Of a stretch of 64,000 nucleotides of DNA, positions 35,401 through 49,600 are shown piece by piece. Numbering within the stretch: position 1 is the stretch's first letter; the number at the start of each line of letters is the position of its first letter. A program made the translations under genes and the position numbers. The notes beneath the pieces were generated by a model that saw nothing but the letters and a program-made list of their open reading frames with translations, had not been told where the DNA came from and searched no databases. The DNA is from Liriodendron chinense (Eukaryota; Streptophyta; Magnoliopsida; Magnoliales; Magnoliaceae): NCBI GenBank assembly GCA_003013855.2, contig PVNU02002353.1, positions 1,674,001 to 1,738,000 of the forward strand, written 5' to 3'.

Positions 35401-38400
35401 CCGTGGAATTCTCCCCCTGAAAGCAAAATCCCCGTCCCCATTAACATATTTAACACTTGATTGTATCCCCACCGAGACCTCGTCACCTACTAGATCAAGC
35501 AAAACCCCTAATTCATCCCTTTTGTCGAGCACCCTACCATAGTTTCCAATAGTAATAGATCTCAATCAATTACTACATCGATCTGGAAGCACATGTTCTC
35601 TAGCTGAAGCTTTACCTGCAATCTTCCATCCTAGGGCTTCACCTTCTTGATTCTAACCCTAGAATACTCCACAAACTCCATGAATAGGAATCAAGGATCA
35701 ACATTCTCAACTACCCCAACAATCACCCAGTGTTGTTAAGGATTCAGGGGCCCAAGCAACCAACACAATGTTATATAGGTAAACCCACCTCCCCCAGTCC
35801 ATGTTACCATTCCCCTGTCTCCATCCACCTAGTGAAGTCATAAATAGACGCTTTCAAGCAAATGCCCTCTCCTTGTAGCACTACGCAACCTCAACAGAAT
35901 TGGATATCTGGATCTACATCTTAGAATTCCCAGCCTCTTAGCTTTTGCAGACTTCACCTTCCACTTCTCTGCAATCCACCTTTCAATGAAGAGACTAGAG
36001 GCCTTCTTGCCCGATTGATGTTCAACTAGGCTATACTCCAACCTGTGTTTACCTAGAGCAAAGATTGATGAACCCACCCTAATATACTTTTGGCTGACAT
36101 CCTGAATCCCTGATCCCCTAAGGAGATATTGAGGAGGGCTGTTTGGTAGAGGTTTTCCAATCTTACTCAGGATAGTCAAGGTGATGGCAAGGTCAATGGC
36201 AGTCCTTCGAGTGTGGAAGATCATGGAGACTTGCTCTGTCAACAAGGATTTGGACAATATGGGAAAAAATGCAACAACAGTATGTTTTGCAACAAGCTTA
36301 ACCCATTGGAAGTTGTTTTCCAAAAGACTATGAAGGTCATTGATTAGGCTCTTGGGCCTAGGAGCCTTTTCCGAGTGCAGTACAGACCTGTTTGTGGAAA
36401 TTAGGGAGCTAAGCCCACCTTTTCTTGAGATTGATGATTTGTCATCATACCTCATGCACCCTCTTGTCCTTGTAGCCTTGTTTTTTTTTTCCCCCTTCCT
36501 AATAAAGTATCCCTCCTTAAAAAAAATATTGCCCCACAGGTTTTAGGGATTTTGTAACCAAAATTTAAAAAATAATAATAATAATTAAAAACCCCTGAAG
36601 GGGCCAAGATCAACTCAGCATGTGCATGTTGATCAATCTTTTCATCACAACTATCAACCATGCAATTTTAGAAATAGTGCATACAGGAATCGCTTGATTA
36701 ACAGTGAAGAAAAGCTCCCAAATAGTGGTAGACACATGAACATAAACTGTACCTAAGTGTTGATGAAGCTTTGGGTCAAGAACTTGAGTAATTGATGCTA
36801 GACTGTTAAGTTGACTCTCCACCCCAACTGAGCTCTCTGTGCATCTGAAATTTCCTCGCTTTAAATTTTCAAAATACATATCATAAGCAACTTGAAATTT
36901 AAAATGAAAAAAGTCCACAAGCTACTGCAGTCCAAAAAAACAAAAGATTCTCAAATAAAGAAAGAAATATTAGGAAGCACTGAAGCAGTCAATTAATTTC
37001 CACATGCTAACTTGAGTATCATGGAAAGAAACTATATCAGTACAATTTTTTTCTTTTTAAGGATTATATCAGTACAGATTAATTTTCAAATGTTGACTTT
37101 ACTGAACAAATTAATTCCCCTAATAACTCATGAGATGGAATGTCCGAGGAATGCAGTCCTAGTACCTTGAGAAAGAGATGATACCATCAGGGCTTAACTG
37201 TAGGATTCTTCCATTTCACCTGATGCTCCCACTCTAAATTGGTGATGTGCACTTTCAATGTGAATTCTCATAGGAACTGCAATTCACCCTCTAAAGTTCA
37301 TGGTTGCAATTCCTAGGAACCACCTTCCCTTTTTTTTCTAGGATGGGATGTATTTTTATTTATCTCCTGTATAAATGCGAGGGTTACTGTTTTTTACTAA
37401 AAAGAAAGATAATCATTCATATGACCTTTATTTAATAAATCCCATTTTAACCTTTTCTAAATATTCCAATTTCTAAACAGTATATTATATAGAGAAAGGG
37501 AAGCTAAACAAAGTTTACTACATGGGTGAGTATGATAAACTAGAATGTTGAAGGTAGGTGCCATAAGATTGGTGTATCCACTTCAAGAGGTGGCTTGAAT
37601 ATGTATAAAAACTCTGGTGCTCCATTCCTATTGTTCTAGATCCATCGTAAGAGAAAATGGCAGAATCTGGAAGTAATTAATATAAGGCAAACCTTATATT
37701 ATATATTAATATAAGGCACACCCTCGTGCTTTTATGAGTTAACTGACGGGAAAAATTTTAGACTGTTAAGTACAATTCATTGAAGGAGTGACCAGTAGTA
37801 GCTCCATTGCAGCTCAATAATACAACAGTCAAGACCTCAATACTTCTTTATTTTCTTGGCAACGAAAGGAATTTTAACAAACAGCCCCAAAAGGGGAAAA
37901 GGGGGACATGAACCACCAAGGCATGGAAATATCTCCCCAGGACCTACCTCTGTATCTCAAGGATTCTGTTAAAGAAGCTTGCAAAGATGAAAAACAAAAT
38001 TCAAAATCACGAGATCACAAACTGGAATAAGGTCACTAGATTCCTTTCATAGTTATGATAGTCTACAACCAAAATTGACACATTCCACTAGATTCTAGTA
38101 GTATATTTTAGACATGAAGGGACGTTTAAAAGAAGAGAGGACCCATTTCAAGCTGAGGGTTACGACTTACGAATTATAACAAATCTATCCAAAATTCTTA
38201 ATTACATTACTAGAAATATGAGTTGGTAGCTCGATTTGATCAAGAACCATCAAGATCTTGGTTTACGTTTTCATTTTCTGTGTGCGCCCACACGTGTGTG
38301 TGTGTGTGTGTGCGCCCACACATATGGGGAACATTTCTCTGCATATGGAGAATGATATGGTATTGCAACTACCACACTACCACAAGCTACAGTAGTGCTT

Positions 38401-40243
38401 TGCCTTGTTGCTCCTACTGTGATCTTTGCATGAAAATCCATTCCGTCCACCAAACCCTCTCCCCGGCCAGGGGCCCAAAAATCAGGCAATCCATGGCTCA
38501 TGAGCCCCACCACAGGAAAACAGTTGGGCTGGGATGCCCTCCTGTGAGGTTTACATTGGGGTTCACCTGAGTGTTGTAATGGTATGATTCTTAGCAGTGT
38601 CCTTCATCCTGGCCAGGGGGATGCATCAAGTGAATAGGATTGGATTGCATACACACAGCATGGTGAGCCCCATACACAATCAATGGCGGGTGTCCCCCCT
38701 CTCAACCGTTCCTTGTGGTGTGAGCTCAGGGCCAAACATGGGAGGGCACATCTAATGGTCGCAGGTGGATATCATGGACACATACATTGGACCCACAGAG
38801 GTCAACACCACTGGATATACGCGTACACCCACACACACACGTGTGTGTGTGTGTGTGTAGGTGTGTGGGTGTAAAGTTATAGACACACACACATAGTTGA
38901 CTCCATTACAGCTTACCATAGAGTCAAGTTGCGTGGGCCCCACCATGATGTGTGTAATCGAGTCCACTCCATTCATCAGGTGCGCTTGGTTATGTTTGAC
39001 CAGGGGCCCAAAAAAATCAGCTATATTCATGAACCAAGCAGGCCGCAATACAGGGAAACAATTAGGAGGGGACACCAACCCTTGCTTGCATTGGGCCACT
39101 TGACTGTTGGAATGGCCTGAATTTTGGCGTGTCATGTTGGATCAGCCTGATTTTTGGGCTCTACATTAATAAAAGGGTAACTGCTCATCGAAAATTCCGT
39201 TAATGAAAAGAAAAAATAAGTTTACAAAGAGTAGCATAAATGCAACATCCTAAAGATATATGAACCCTCAAAAGGGTATGTGACATCAATGGTTGTCTGC
39301 GCTTTAAAAGTAATCCGGTAAGAGTCATGAATCTTATGATTCTTTTGAAGATCTATGAAGCAACTCAAAAGAACACTCATATTTGGACCAGTAAGAAGCA
39401 ACAGGTTGAAAAATATATACCAATCTGCGCATCAAGCGCTCAAAGCACCAAAATGCATCTGCTTCATCATCAAGAAGGATTATCATAGGGGAACAAAGAT
39501 CGCTCATTCCTGTGCACCAATGTCATAAATATATATATTTTAGCATTTCTTACGAATGGTAAAAAAGAAAGATGATCGTAGTAATTGAGCATTATAAAAG
39601 GTGCATGTTACATAAATCAACCATGATTTTTTAATTAAATAAAGAAACATTCTTGAATTTAAGGATATGGTCTGGCCCCTTAAAAGAGAAAATGTCTGAT
39701 GAGGGCAGAACAAAGGAAAACAGAAGAGAGGAAGAAACCTATGATATTCTGAAAAGGCTTTCTTCAATCACAAAAGGCTAGAGACATGGTGTGCCATAAG
39801 GGCCGTTACGGGGCCATAAAAGCCGTTACATAAAGGTAACAGTGGCAACTGTTACACTTTATGGGGTCGTGAAGGCCATTTTTTTTTTTTTGAAAGGTGA
39901 TGATTTTATTAGAAGGCTCGCACAAGGCGAAAAAGAAAACAAAAAGAAACACAAAAGAGGACCCCCCTGCCCAGCCTAAGCTGGCCTAACTACAGAAATC
40001 CAATCACCCAGAAGAGCCTCGGCCCTTAAGATAACTTCTTCCACTTGGGGGGCTTTGTTTTCAAAGCACCGTTGGTTCCTGGCTCCCCATATGCACCACA
40101 ACACCGCCATGATAGTGAGTCTACACTGTAAAGGCCATAACAGCCGTAATGGAAAAAATGACCCATAAAGGCCGTTACGCCCCCTGTAAAGGCCATAACG
40201 GCCCATTACAGGGCCGATACAGGTTTTTCAAGATTTTTTTCAA

Positions 40244-40333
<90 letters not shown>

Positions 40334-41410
40334 ATAACGGCCGCCATAACGGCCATGACACCGTGTATTGTAAAGGTAACGGTGGTGGCCGTTACAGTCA
40401 CTGTCACTGTTACGGAACACCTTGGCTAGAGATAGCAACACCAATTTTTCTTCAGATTAGTAAGATAAAGGTATAATTTGGGTGTATTCCAAATTATGGT
40501 TGACAGGGTTCTCAGAGCCAACTTAATGTGCTTGACTGTACAGAAAATGCAACCCACATTAAGCACACTAGCAGCAAGCTAGCATATTCCTGCTTTCACT
40601 GATCCAAGACAGAACCATAGTTGGTTAGTTTCTCTCTTAACCATGATTCAGCTGCCCTGTACATCTTGTCAGCCTCAGGAAGCTATAGCACCCAAATGTC
40701 CCTCAAGTAATAATTTCATTTAATTGACAAAAGCTGCATTTTTTATGACAACAGGGTGTCCCCACCCCTTTTTAAGGCGAGACTAATCCCTACGGATGCA
40801 CGCAATTGCCCGCAAACCACATGCATCGGGTAAAGTACGGAGAGGGGAATCGAACTCGCATCTGTGGGGAGCAAACCTACAACATTAGCCATTCACAAAA
40901 GCTGCATTTTTATACTGATCAAGTGATCACCCACCTTGACAGTAGCCAACATCTTTATCAAGCCACGCATAAACTGCAAGAATGTCCCAAAGCTTTGACA
41001 GATTTTCTTGCTTCTCGTAGAACACCAATGTTCTGTCAGTCCGAAGCACATCAAGACCTAGCATAAATACCAATTCATTCATTAGACATCACAATTCTGT
41101 GTATATAAAATAAGATCTAGAATACGGCAAGTGCTTTTACTATCTGATGCCAGTAAGTCTCCAATTCAGTCACAGTACTGGGGACTACAATCTTCATCTC
41201 CCACTGACCCAATAGAATAATTTCTCAAACCCATTAAGAGAAACAAATTAAAGCATTCAGTGGAAAAAGTTCTAACCATGCTGCACGCTATCATTAGTAA
41301 TGGTGCCCCAAACCATGGATAAATCAAGCATCTGATCTGTTTAACCATACGACTATTAACTTAAGTCTGTTAATCTTAATGAAAAGGTGGAATGTTAAAA
41401 CCACATAGTG

Positions 41411-41500
<90 letters not shown>

Positions 41501-43586
41501 CAAAAACAAAAATGAATTGAAGATCAAGCTCTAGAATTGCCTGCAAATAGATTACAAATAAGATACGTCAACTACTGGCCAACGATCTTCACTTTCCCAT
41601 GGCCATGAATTGCTTGAGTTGATTCTAGCTGGGATATTGTAACCATCCAAGATAGGAGCTTGGTCCTTTTTATTGCTGTCATCAAGGTCCTATGACAATG
41701 TCTAATTCCACACTCTTTTCTTTCTTTCTTCCTTATCTCTTTCTATTTTCGCATTTGTCGTCTCTACTATCCTGAACTTTGCAACTACAAGTACCATTCA
41801 AATTGCCGCAAGTCTTATCTTTCACAAATGCATTAAATATCTCAAGGTATCACCAGTTCACCACTTTCACAAAGAAAGTTTGTTCAAGGTATCATGTACC
41901 TTCCTCATTATCTAGCATGCAGCTAGTTGACATTTTTACAATATCTATGGCTGGTGATCACCACTACATTGCAGTTCGAAATTGGAACATGCATCATTTT
42001 CATGGAAGGCCATTGTTCTAGCATCACAAAAAAGGAGATAAATTCTAGGTGTGCAAAAACAGTAATGTAACAGCCATTACATAATGGTAATGATGGACAC
42101 AGTTACGCATTATGGGGCCACAACAGACCACAGAAAAATGGCCCATAACAGCCTATTACTGGCCGATTTTTTTATTTATTTATTTTTTAAACGGCAGTGA
42201 TGGCTGTTACATGGTAAAGACGGTGGCCATTACGACCACCATTACCGCTATTGAATGCCTTAGATAAATTTAGGGTGCATAGGTAACACCACCAGAAGCT
42301 ACTTATAGCAGCTTCTCTTACAAAATAGAAGCTATTCTAAAGTGTAAAATCACTTCTATTTTGAATGAGAAGCTGCTACGAAAGGCACTGTAAAAGACCG
42401 ACAAAGATGCATACCAGGAGTCATCTAGTGATGATAAATCCCATAACATTGTACATCAAGATGCTTTGTCCAATAATGTTATAAAATTCAAGGTCACCGT
42501 ACAATTCTCACAACATATTCATCGCTAGTGAGCTTAGATAGTTCCTGTTGAAGATCACAGTTTCAATGACATAGATGTACAAGAGGCACCTTCAGTAGAC
42601 CACAGTGCAGTATTTTTCAGTTTAGAAAGTGAAACTACTGAAGCCACCAAATCCATTTCCCCGAATGAAGTAGAAAAATGAGGATATACAATGTGTCCAC
42701 CATGTGACTAGCAGTCAGGAGCGAAACTATCCAAGGTGAAACAGAAACATAAAATTGATAGAAAGAAATACCATCTTTTCAACCATTAGTACCTATTTGA
42801 TGTAGTGTAAGCTTCCACTGGATTATTTTCTTGTCCGTCACCCTTTCCACAACATTAGCAGAATTTGGACCTAAAACATTCGATGCCGTTTCTTGCAATT
42901 CATTTCTATCAGAATGCTGCAAGTCCTCAGGTGCTACCATCGTCCTTGTTTCGGTTAGCTTCTAGAAGTACCAAAGGATCTTGAATGGGCACACCATCCT
43001 CAGAGATTATGGGCGCAGTGATAATCCTGCCACTGCCAACAACAAGGTCCATGTCCCTGCACTCTTGTTTCCATATAGCATATTGCTCCCTGCATATGCA
43101 TATTTAAGCACAGAGAAGTTAACAACCATTGTCTGATTACTATATGAGTTCAATTAATAGAGGAAAAGGGAAAATTTGGAATAATAACAGAATGAAGCTA
43201 CAGCTTTAAATAAAAGAGGACAACAAACAAATGTCAAAGGCATAATAGTCAAGTTTGTCATACATGTAAGAGCTAGAGCATCGCACCCCAAGGTTAGTTA
43301 CCATAGATTAGCTCATCAAACATATGGTGAAGGTTATACCAAAAGGAACATGATCCAGGTCCAGCAACAGCAGAAAATTTGGAGTTTGTTCTAGAGCATT
43401 GCTTTGCGACAAACTGCATACAATAGACCTGATATACCCAGGCCATGTGATGGCGGTCTATCCACATTTGGAAAGACCTGATTGATGGCCACATGATTCC
43501 AACAATAATAGATAGGGCCTTGCCTTAATTCTAATACAATAATATGGGTGTTTGCTGGATTTTTTTTTTTTTTTTTTTTTTTGTTT

Positions 43587-43617
<31 letters not shown>

Positions 43618-46600
43618 GGGGGGATTTTATTAAAGTGCCCCAAGGCAAGAAACAAGAAACAACAAAAGAAAAGAAAACCCAAAGAGCCTTAAAACCCCAA
43701 TAACTAAAAGTCAAGGATCCCATTCCTAGATTTTAAAAAAATAAAAAATAAAAACTTCCTAATAATGACATCTATGGATTCGCTACTATTCCTGAAATAG
43801 TTGTTCCTTTCCAACCAAATAGACCATAGAACCACAAACGGAGTAAGCCGCCACATAGACCTTTCTTTGGATTGAGGAACCCCTTCATGCCACAAAAGAA
43901 ACAACACATCCACAGACTTAGGCATAACAAAAGGAACATTAAAGCTGGGAGAGTACTGTCCTAAACTCCCTTCACAAGAGGACAGTGAATGAAAATATGC
44001 TCTACCAATACCTCATCCTTCAAACAAATGATGCAAGCATTAGGTAACACCAAACCCCTTTTATGTAAATTATCAACAGTTATCACCCTGTTCCTTCCCG
44101 CAAGTTACACAAATACAACAACCTTCGGAGGGGCTCTGTACCTCCAAACACAACCCATGAAGCTCCCTTTAGTTTCAGAAGTAGAAGATGAAAAAACTTC
44201 AAGGACTGAACTGAGAATCCACCTGACCGATCTTTCAACCAGATTCTGGGATTTGGACAGAGACCACCAAGATGAGATAGAAGCCTCACCAGCTCTTCGA
44301 CTTCAACATCCAAGAGATTCTAACGACAAAGAGGAAGCCAAACACCTCCTTGATTCTAACTCGAAAAGCATTTGGCCACTGAGATATAATGAATCAGACA
44401 ACCTCGGAAGTCGCAATAGCAAGAAAATCAGACTTGAGGGTAGGCACCTCTAACCGAATATCATCCCATAAGTAAACTTTTTCACCACCTCCAACTGAGA
44501 ACCTGATTTGAGAGGGGGGGGGGAATTCCAACCAACCTTGCAATCGATTTCCAATAAAATAAGGCTCTATAGAAAGAAGCCTCCCTGATCCACCACCCTA
44601 TATTAGATACCCCATACTCGCCTGCTACAACCGATCTCCATAGACTCCCCTCCTCCACCCCGAAACACCAAGCCCAATTTACCAGCAAAGCAGAGTTCAC
44701 ATCCTCAAGCATCCTAATACCTACCCCACCCTCCTTAAAAGGCCTACAAACCTCCCCCAAACTTAATAGATGGAACTTCCCTTTTAATGCTCCACCTTGC
44801 CAAAGAAAATCCTCCACAACTTATCAATTATAAGGACAACCGACTTAGGGCAACAAAATAAAGACATGAAATAAATAGAAAGGTTCAATAGAGCAAACTT
44901 GATTATAGTAAGTCTAACCACCAAGGACAAAAGTCTACCTTTCCAAGCGACAACTTCCTCTCCAATTTTTCATGATCGCATCCCTAAGGTGTTTAGCAAG
45001 TTTACCGATACAAGGAAGCAGCCTAAGATAAATCGACAAAAAGGACCCAACCCAGAAACCAAAATTTCCACCAATGATTTGACCTCCCCTATCTCCAGAT
45101 GAACCCCCAGATTTCACTCTTGGACAAATTAACTTTTAGGCCTAAAAGTACCTCAAAACAACAAATGATTTTACATAGATTATCGACCTTAGACTCCACT
45201 ACATCACAAAAAAATGAGCAGGTCATCAGCGAATTGAAGATGAGAAAATTGGACAAGTAACATTGGCAACCTTAAAACCCTCGAAAAGACCCACTGACTG
45301 CCCTTTGCTAAGGATTTTACTTGAAGCCTCAAACGTTACCAACAAAAAAAAAAAAAAGCAAAGAGGATAGGGGGTCTCCCTGACGAAGACCCTAAAAGCT
45401 TTGAAGAAATCAAATTGAGACCCATTAATGAAGACTGAGAAATTGATTGAGGAATACAAGAATGGATCTAGAATCTCCATTTTACTCCAAACCCTAACCT
45501 ACCAACATGTAGTCTAGAAAACACCAGTCTACATTATGATAGGCCTTCTCAAGATCCAGCTTACAGACAATCTTTTTCATAGCATCCCGATGACATGCAT
45601 CAATACATTCAGAAGCTATCAAGGCACTATCAATGATTTACCTATCAAGGATGAAAGCAATTTGAGAGTTAGAGACTACCTTTGAGAGGACAAGCGATTT
45701 TAGAAGGGGAAGGTTAGTCCTTCATAATGGAATATTTTCGCCTTGGAACTAAAGACTTTTTTTTCAACAATGATAATGTATCAAGTTCCTCAATAAAGCA
45801 ATAAGATTGGACAAAATTAAAATAAGACCAGATTGCCGATTTTATTGAACTGAAATCTAAGGGCAGTACAATCAGCGAAAAGAAAAATAAACTAAGTAGA
45901 TAAAAAGAGTAAATACCTACTGACGGCTTGTGCTGGAAAAACGGTTGTGGAAACTACCAGACAGTCGTGGTGTGAAGTCAGCTAGATGTGATTGACTATG
46001 TATCAAGTAGGAACTCGATAATCGATGGGATCCAACGACTAGATCGTGAATATTTAATATACTCCTAATGTGTACTACAATGATGCGCTAAATAGTAACG
46101 AATCTAAGCTAAACTAATAGCTCCAAACTAACTGCAACATGGCTAGACAAAAGTGGAGTGACTAAAGCTAAGAAGCTAAACTAAAGGATAAGCAGTGTTG
46201 TGTTATAGAAAGATTGATTGTTTGTGGCGAGGGCCTAGAGCTCTTTTCAAGTACTGCTTTTATAGTTTTAGAGAGGCGGTGGCTTTGCGTATGATTTGGC
46301 AACATGAGAGATTTAGATAGTTAGCCATACGAATCTCCTTGATTCTTCACATAAGCATAGTCTATTGTATTAGACCACGTGTACAAGAGATCACGTGCAC
46401 CTCTTGTTATTTCAGTCATGTATAGGAAGGCTTACTGGAGCCTCCATGTCACTGGATTCTCTACGTCAATAGACTCTTGCATAGGAAACTTGCTAGAGTC
46501 CTCACGTCACTGGGCTCTTGCATCTGCAGAGAGTTGTTTTTTGTGGTACTCTTGCATTTAATGCTTGATAGAGATTGGCTTTGATGGGATTTGTTTTGCA

Positions 46601-49600
46601 GAGAGTTGCCTTCGATGAAACACTAGCATTTAATGCTCCCACATGTGCACGTCTCTAACTCTTTTTTTAAGTTCATCTACACCACGTGTGGCATGACAGC
46701 CACATAGCATCTTCTGGACCGTCTGATCTGACCGTGATTGGCCAGGCATAAACAACATGTGCCACTGCCCATCTTTTAGTGTCTCACATCTCAATGTGTC
46801 AACCACCCAATGCACCACATGCAACATGTGTTACCCTCATCTTCAAACATTCCCACATGTGCCAATGTACCGTATGTACTATTGAGCCAAACGTGCCATA
46901 TGGCAGCAGTCCATATTTAAGTGCCTCACATGCATGACTTGTACCAATGTGCAACATGTGCAACATGTGCCACCAACCACCTTCAAGTGCCCCACATGTG
47001 CAAACATCCATTCCATTGCCCCACATGTACCAATGTGCCACATGCATCGCAATCCATCTTAAAGCGCATCCATGTGCCAATGTGCCAATGTGACAAATGT
47101 GCAACACGCACAACTGCCCATCTTTAAGTGCCCCATGTGCCAATATACCACATGCTCAAATGTACCACATGCACAACATGTGCCACCTTCATCTTTAAGC
47201 ACCACAAATCTGACAATGTACCACATGCATCATTATGCCACATGGGCCATGTCCATCTTTAACAATTCCATACGCGTCATACGTGCCAACATGCCATGTG
47301 TCCAACAATTTGTCAACATCCATCTTCAAGCAGTTACATGTGACAATGTGACATGGACCTCAAGCCATCTTCAGCGCAAATGCGTACCACCTTCTGTATT
47401 TGATTAAAAGTTTTATGAAAATTCCCTTTTTTTCCCCAAACAAAATATTTGGAAATGGTGAAAAAAAATTCACAAAAACCTTGTTGAAGAATAATCAAAG
47501 GAAACAGGTTTCCTTTCTCACTGTTTTCTAGAAACAGCATTTCCTGAGAAGCCCCGTTTCCTCAATTTTTTTCCAAAAATCCAATCAGGCCCTAAGGTTT
47601 GAATACATGTTTGTTTGGAGTTGTTGAAAACTGACCAGTATATAAGACTGCAATACAAGTTTAACGCTCATAACAAGTTCAAAGTGGAGGAGAAACAATT
47701 ACCTTCGACGTTGTCGCAGCTGATCTCGCTCTTCAAAGGTGCTCGTAGGATCAAAACAACCAAGCAGAAACTCCCAAACTTCTCCTCTGATTGATGGATG
47801 TATACCCTGATATAACCAAAGTTTACAATGGAAGAGGGATCAGAATTTTTGTTCAGTAAAACATCAGAGAGAAACAAGTAACCCCCTTGTAAATAGTAAG
47901 TTGACCAATATGGATATGATCATATACAGTAGAATATACAAAAACTAAATGCTCACACAAGTGCAGAAATAGCTGTTCACTAACACAGCTAACTATATCA
48001 ATAGAGTTAGCATGGATGGAATTTCTGTTGAAGGGACTTGGGCTTCCCAATCATGGTGTGCCATAAAGGCCGTTACATAAAGGTAATGATGGTGACCATT
48101 ACACATTACAGGGTCGTAAAGGCCGTAATGGCCGTAACAGAAAAAATGACTTGTAAAGGCCATTGCAGCCCCCGTAACGGTCCATTACAGGGCTGATACA
48201 GGTTTTTCAGATTTTTTCCAATACAAGAAAAAGAGACCATAACGGCCGTTACGGCCCCCGTAATGGCCATTACACCCTATATCGTAAAGGTAGGGTGGTG
48301 GCCGTTATGGCCACCATTACCATTACGGAACACCTTGTTTCCAATAGACTTCATACAATGATCTTTCGACAGTTGAAGTGATGTCCATATAGTTATAAAT
48401 TCTGTATTTCATGAATGAAACAAGCATAATGAAGTAGATTCTAATTTCTTATGACCAAAGGTCACCAAAGAAACCATACAAATCCCTTTAGGAAAGGCGA
48501 GACCAAATTATAGATGCTCACCAAAGATTGTTAGGAGCGTTGGAGTCATTTGGGAGCAAGCTTGAAATGTTTGATGTTTACCAGCATGGTTAGGGGCGTT
48601 GGTGGTTGGGCTCTGGGAATGGTGCATGGAAAGTGTAACGGTGCTGGGCTTGATTGGTTGACTATCAAAAATTCAAAATAACGGCACAAATACCATCAAT
48701 CTGACAGTTACACTATCCATCAAACATAAGCTGACAGTTACACTAGCCTTCAATTGCAAACAGTGTCCAGAAGACTGGGGTTTGTCGTTTCCACTATCCA
48801 GCTAAGCCTCATTGCAACAAGGATGGAGGCTTGCTTTGGCTCAAAGGCAGAGGGTATAAAGGATCTAGAGGTGGTTGGTCACTCGCAGGTAGACCTAGAG
48901 GCCTGGAACTCATCAACCAACTCTAACTAATAAACTTGTAAGAAAAGCTAGGAAGATGGCTGAGGGTAGGCAGAAATCCTACAGCCAAAATGTGCCACAG
49001 CAGGTCTCACAGATAGTCCCCTCTGTCATCTGGAGCCTTAGTAAATGCTCCAGCAACAATGAAGTGGCAAAGTAGTTTAGGGAATGAATGAAAGCCTTTA
49101 TATAAGTAAGGGTCTCCAGCAATTGACCTTGTCATCATCATCATCTAAGACTTATCCCAATTAATGGGTGGGCTACATGAATCTTGTTCCCCATTCCACT
49201 CTGTCGAGGGTCAAACCTTCAATTAGACCATATGTTTCAAGTTCTGCTTACTACCTCCATCCATGTCCTTTTGCACCTTCCCCTTGCCTTTTAGAGCCTT
49301 CAACTTGTACCCGCTCGCTACTAACCGGCGCGGTTCTTGGTCTCCAATGCACATGACCAAACCATCTAAGTCTACTTTACTTCATCTTACTGATGCTACT
49401 CCTAAGTTCCCTTGAATGCATTTATTTCTAATTCTATTCTTCCTCATCAGCCACTCATCTATCTCAAGATTCTCAACATCCTCATTTTCAGCTATAATCA
49501 TCCTATGAACATGTTGCTTAACTGCCCAACATTCTGTCTAATAAATCATGGCTAATCTTACAGTTGTCCTATAAAAATTTCCCTTTCGGTTTGAGTGGCA

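Larger units (their letters stand above)
39785..40423. mobile_element. TAACGGCC-type Mutator MITE, interrupted
   Basis: Starts CATGGTGTGCCATAAGGGCC and ends GTTACGGAACACCTT. GGCTAGAGA is duplicated exactly outside (39776-39784 and 40424-40432), a 9-bp TSD. The interior is made of ccgttac, taaaggcc and ataacggcc blocks in both orientations and aligns in order with the 48-kb copy. A LINE fragment at 39880-40127 and a long AG run interrupt it. Confidence 0.85.

Noticed and set aside
40244..40444. Poly Leu-Ser ORF
   Set aside because: Translation of the (AG)n microsatellite on -.
46799..47143. 114-codon ORF on - as a gene
   Set aside because: It lies wholly within the minisatellite. Open frames occur on both strands because of the repeat, and the protein is His/Cys/Met-rich noise.
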